From: JAHJQZ01 sp963676075
GTDB lineage: Bacteria; Pseudomonadota; Alphaproteobacteria; Rhizobiales; Devosiaceae
Assembly (NCBI GenBank): GCA_963676075.2
Contig: CAXXNZ010000011.1
Location: forward strand, 248,001 to 312,000
Direction of reading: 5' to 3'
DNA length: 64,000 nt
The notes below the pieces were generated by a model. It did no database searches. It worked only from the letters and a program-made list of their open reading frames with translations, and was not told the DNA's origin. The stretch's first letter is position 1, and each line of letters begins with the position of its first letter. Shown piece after piece: positions 63,114-64,000 of the stretch. The position numbers and the translations under genes were made by a program.

Positions 63114-64000
63114 TCAGACTCCATCGGTAACCGGCGAAATCCTATGGCTGGCGAAAAGCCAGCCCAGCGCCACCAGAAGGGTAAAGCTGATCGCACCCAG
63201 TAGCAACCAAGCGAACTGGGTGACATCCAGCGAGAAGACGTGAGGCACGACCAGTACCGCCGCCAGGTCGAGCGCCACCGGCAACACGATGAAATAGTCG
63301 CGCCTGGCAATGGCATAGGTCACCAGCAGGCTGGTCGCAGCCAGCAGGGTCATGGAAACAGCAACAATGCCCAGCAGCCCCGCCGCATCGGCATAGGCAG
63401 GGCCTGCCGTCAGCACGATCAAGGGTGATGCGAACACAATCATGATCAGCGTAACCCCACCACTGGTCGCTAAAGTGAAGGCAAGCGCCGATCCGATCAG
63501 CTTCAGGCTGGCGCGGTTCGAGGCTCCACCAGTTTTGGTCAACTGGATGACTTCGGGAAACACAAGATTGATCAAGATATTGGACAACAGCAGCGGGATT
63601 TTCGCCAGCATCGAGGCAGCCGAATACAACCCCGATTCATGTGGCGTGGCGAAGGAGCGAACGATCGGCAGATCGATGAAGGTCAGGGCCGTAATGAAAA
63701 AGACACTGAGGATCGCCGGAACCGTCAGCGAGGCGACTTCCTTCCAGCGAATCGTGGGTGGCCAGATCGCCCCTTTATGCAGCAGCAACCGCCTCTGAAA
63801 CAGCGAGCCAACGACAAACACCAGCAAACCGCCCGCCGCCAACCCTGCATAGCCGCCATCGATTCCGAGACCGAGTACCAGAACGAACAGCACCCCCGCA
63901 AAGAACCGAAAAGACGGCACGCCGGCGACCGCGAACGACATGGCGACATAGCGTCGTTGGTACTGCGCGAAACCGATTGGCAGGAAACTTAGGATGGTGG
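63114..64000 (-). CDS. Polysaccharide flippase (Wzx/MATE-like), partial at window edge
   Basis: The C-terminal 295 residues of a multi-pass membrane protein. The frame runs open from the stop at 63114 to the right edge (ILSFLPIGFAQYQRRYVAMSFA before the first ATG), so the true start lies outside. At least eight helices, with FINLVFPEVIQLTKTGG-type loop and ESGLYSAASMLAKIP, resemble oligosaccharide flippases of the MOP superfamily that move lipid-linked repeat units across the inner membrane. Its presence supports a Wzx-dependent polymer encoded by this cluster. Confidence 0.8.
   Translation of the reverse strand, partial: TILSFLPIGFAQYQRRYVAMSFAVAGVPSFRFFAGVLFVLVLGLGIDGGYAGLAAGGLLVFVVGSLFQRRLLLHKGAIWPPTIRWKEVASLTVPAILSVFFITALTFIDLPIVRSFATPHESGLYSAASMLAKIPLLLSNILINLVFPEVIQLTKTGGASNRASLKLIGSALAFTLATSGGVTLIMIVFASPLIVLTAGPAYADAAGLLGIVAVSMTLLAATSLLVTYAIARRDYFIVLPVALDLAAVLVVPHVFSLDVTQFAWLLLGAISFTLLVALGWLFASHRISPVTDGV

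Noticed and set aside
1..64000. Search for tRNA, rRNA, CRISPR arrays and prophage genes
   Set aside because: No cloverleaf, rRNA stretch, regularly spaced repeats or phage structural genes were recognised by eye.

Overview
The window is GC-rich with dense, short-gapped operons. Its gene families (a FrcBCA-type sugar ABC transporter, a TRAP transporter beside kduI/kduD, cydABX-cydDC, DoxX/DUF3096, and RIME-like palindromic repeats) point to an alphaproteobacterium of the Hyphomicrobiales (Rhizobiales), possibly a marine or plant-associated lineage close to Hoeflea or Mesorhizobium. The taxon is an inference from gene content. I see no rRNA, tRNA, CRISPR array or prophage.

Layout. 0.2-4.2 kb: a serine esterase followed by a binding protein, permease and ATPase for a sugar. 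4.4-7.5 kb: a frameshifted CelD/FemAB-like acyltransferase and an OafA-type membrane O-acyltransferase. 8.0-11.7 kb: a DUF1269 protein, a two-component system, a DoxX protein and a 48-residue DUF3096 protein. 11.8-16 kb: an Lrp/AsnC regulator divergent from a class V aminotransferase, a spermidine-synthase-like protein and an O-antigen ligase. 16.2-23.8 kb: a bacterial alpha-2-macroglobulin and its partner penicillin-binding protein 1C. 23.9-28.2 kb: a GH51 arabinofuranosidase, a frameshifted LacI repressor and a frameshifted aldo-keto reductase divergent from it, with a LacI-type operator over a promoter. 28.4-34.8 kb: the bd oxidase operon cydA-cydB-cydX-cydD-cydC with an FNR/FixK-like box upstream. 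35.1-40.9 kb: a pectin/unsaturated-uronate cluster (GntR regulator, TRAP dctPQM, kduI, kduD, kdgF). 41-46.9 kb: an alpha/beta hydrolase, a secreted hypothetical protein, a LolD/YbbA-YbbP-type ABC system and a BtpA-like TIM barrel. 47.1-48.3 kb: two nested, dead IS3-family remnants. 48.5-64 kb: a surface-polysaccharide locus that continues past the right edge.

The polysaccharide locus holds two GtrB-like polyprenyl-phosphate glycosyltransferases, each next to a large polytopic membrane protein, a sugar C-methyltransferase, an FkbM methyltransferase, a NeuB-SAF-cupin fusion, an acetolactate-synthase-like ThDP enzyme, a GT4 glycosyltransferase, a HAD phosphatase and the end of a flippase. This is the part most likely to hold undescribed chemistry: a nonulosonate-like or branched sugar is the working guess. 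A run of 23 G lies exactly where the FkbM gene loses its frame, so it is either a phase-variable switch or a sequence artefact.

Four single-base frameshifts in three otherwise intact genes, all +1 and all in short homopolymers, suggest either systematic base-calling errors or very recent decay. They should be resolved before those genes are called dead. Both solute-binding-protein transport operons carry a hairpin directly after the binding-protein gene, which fits differential expression.
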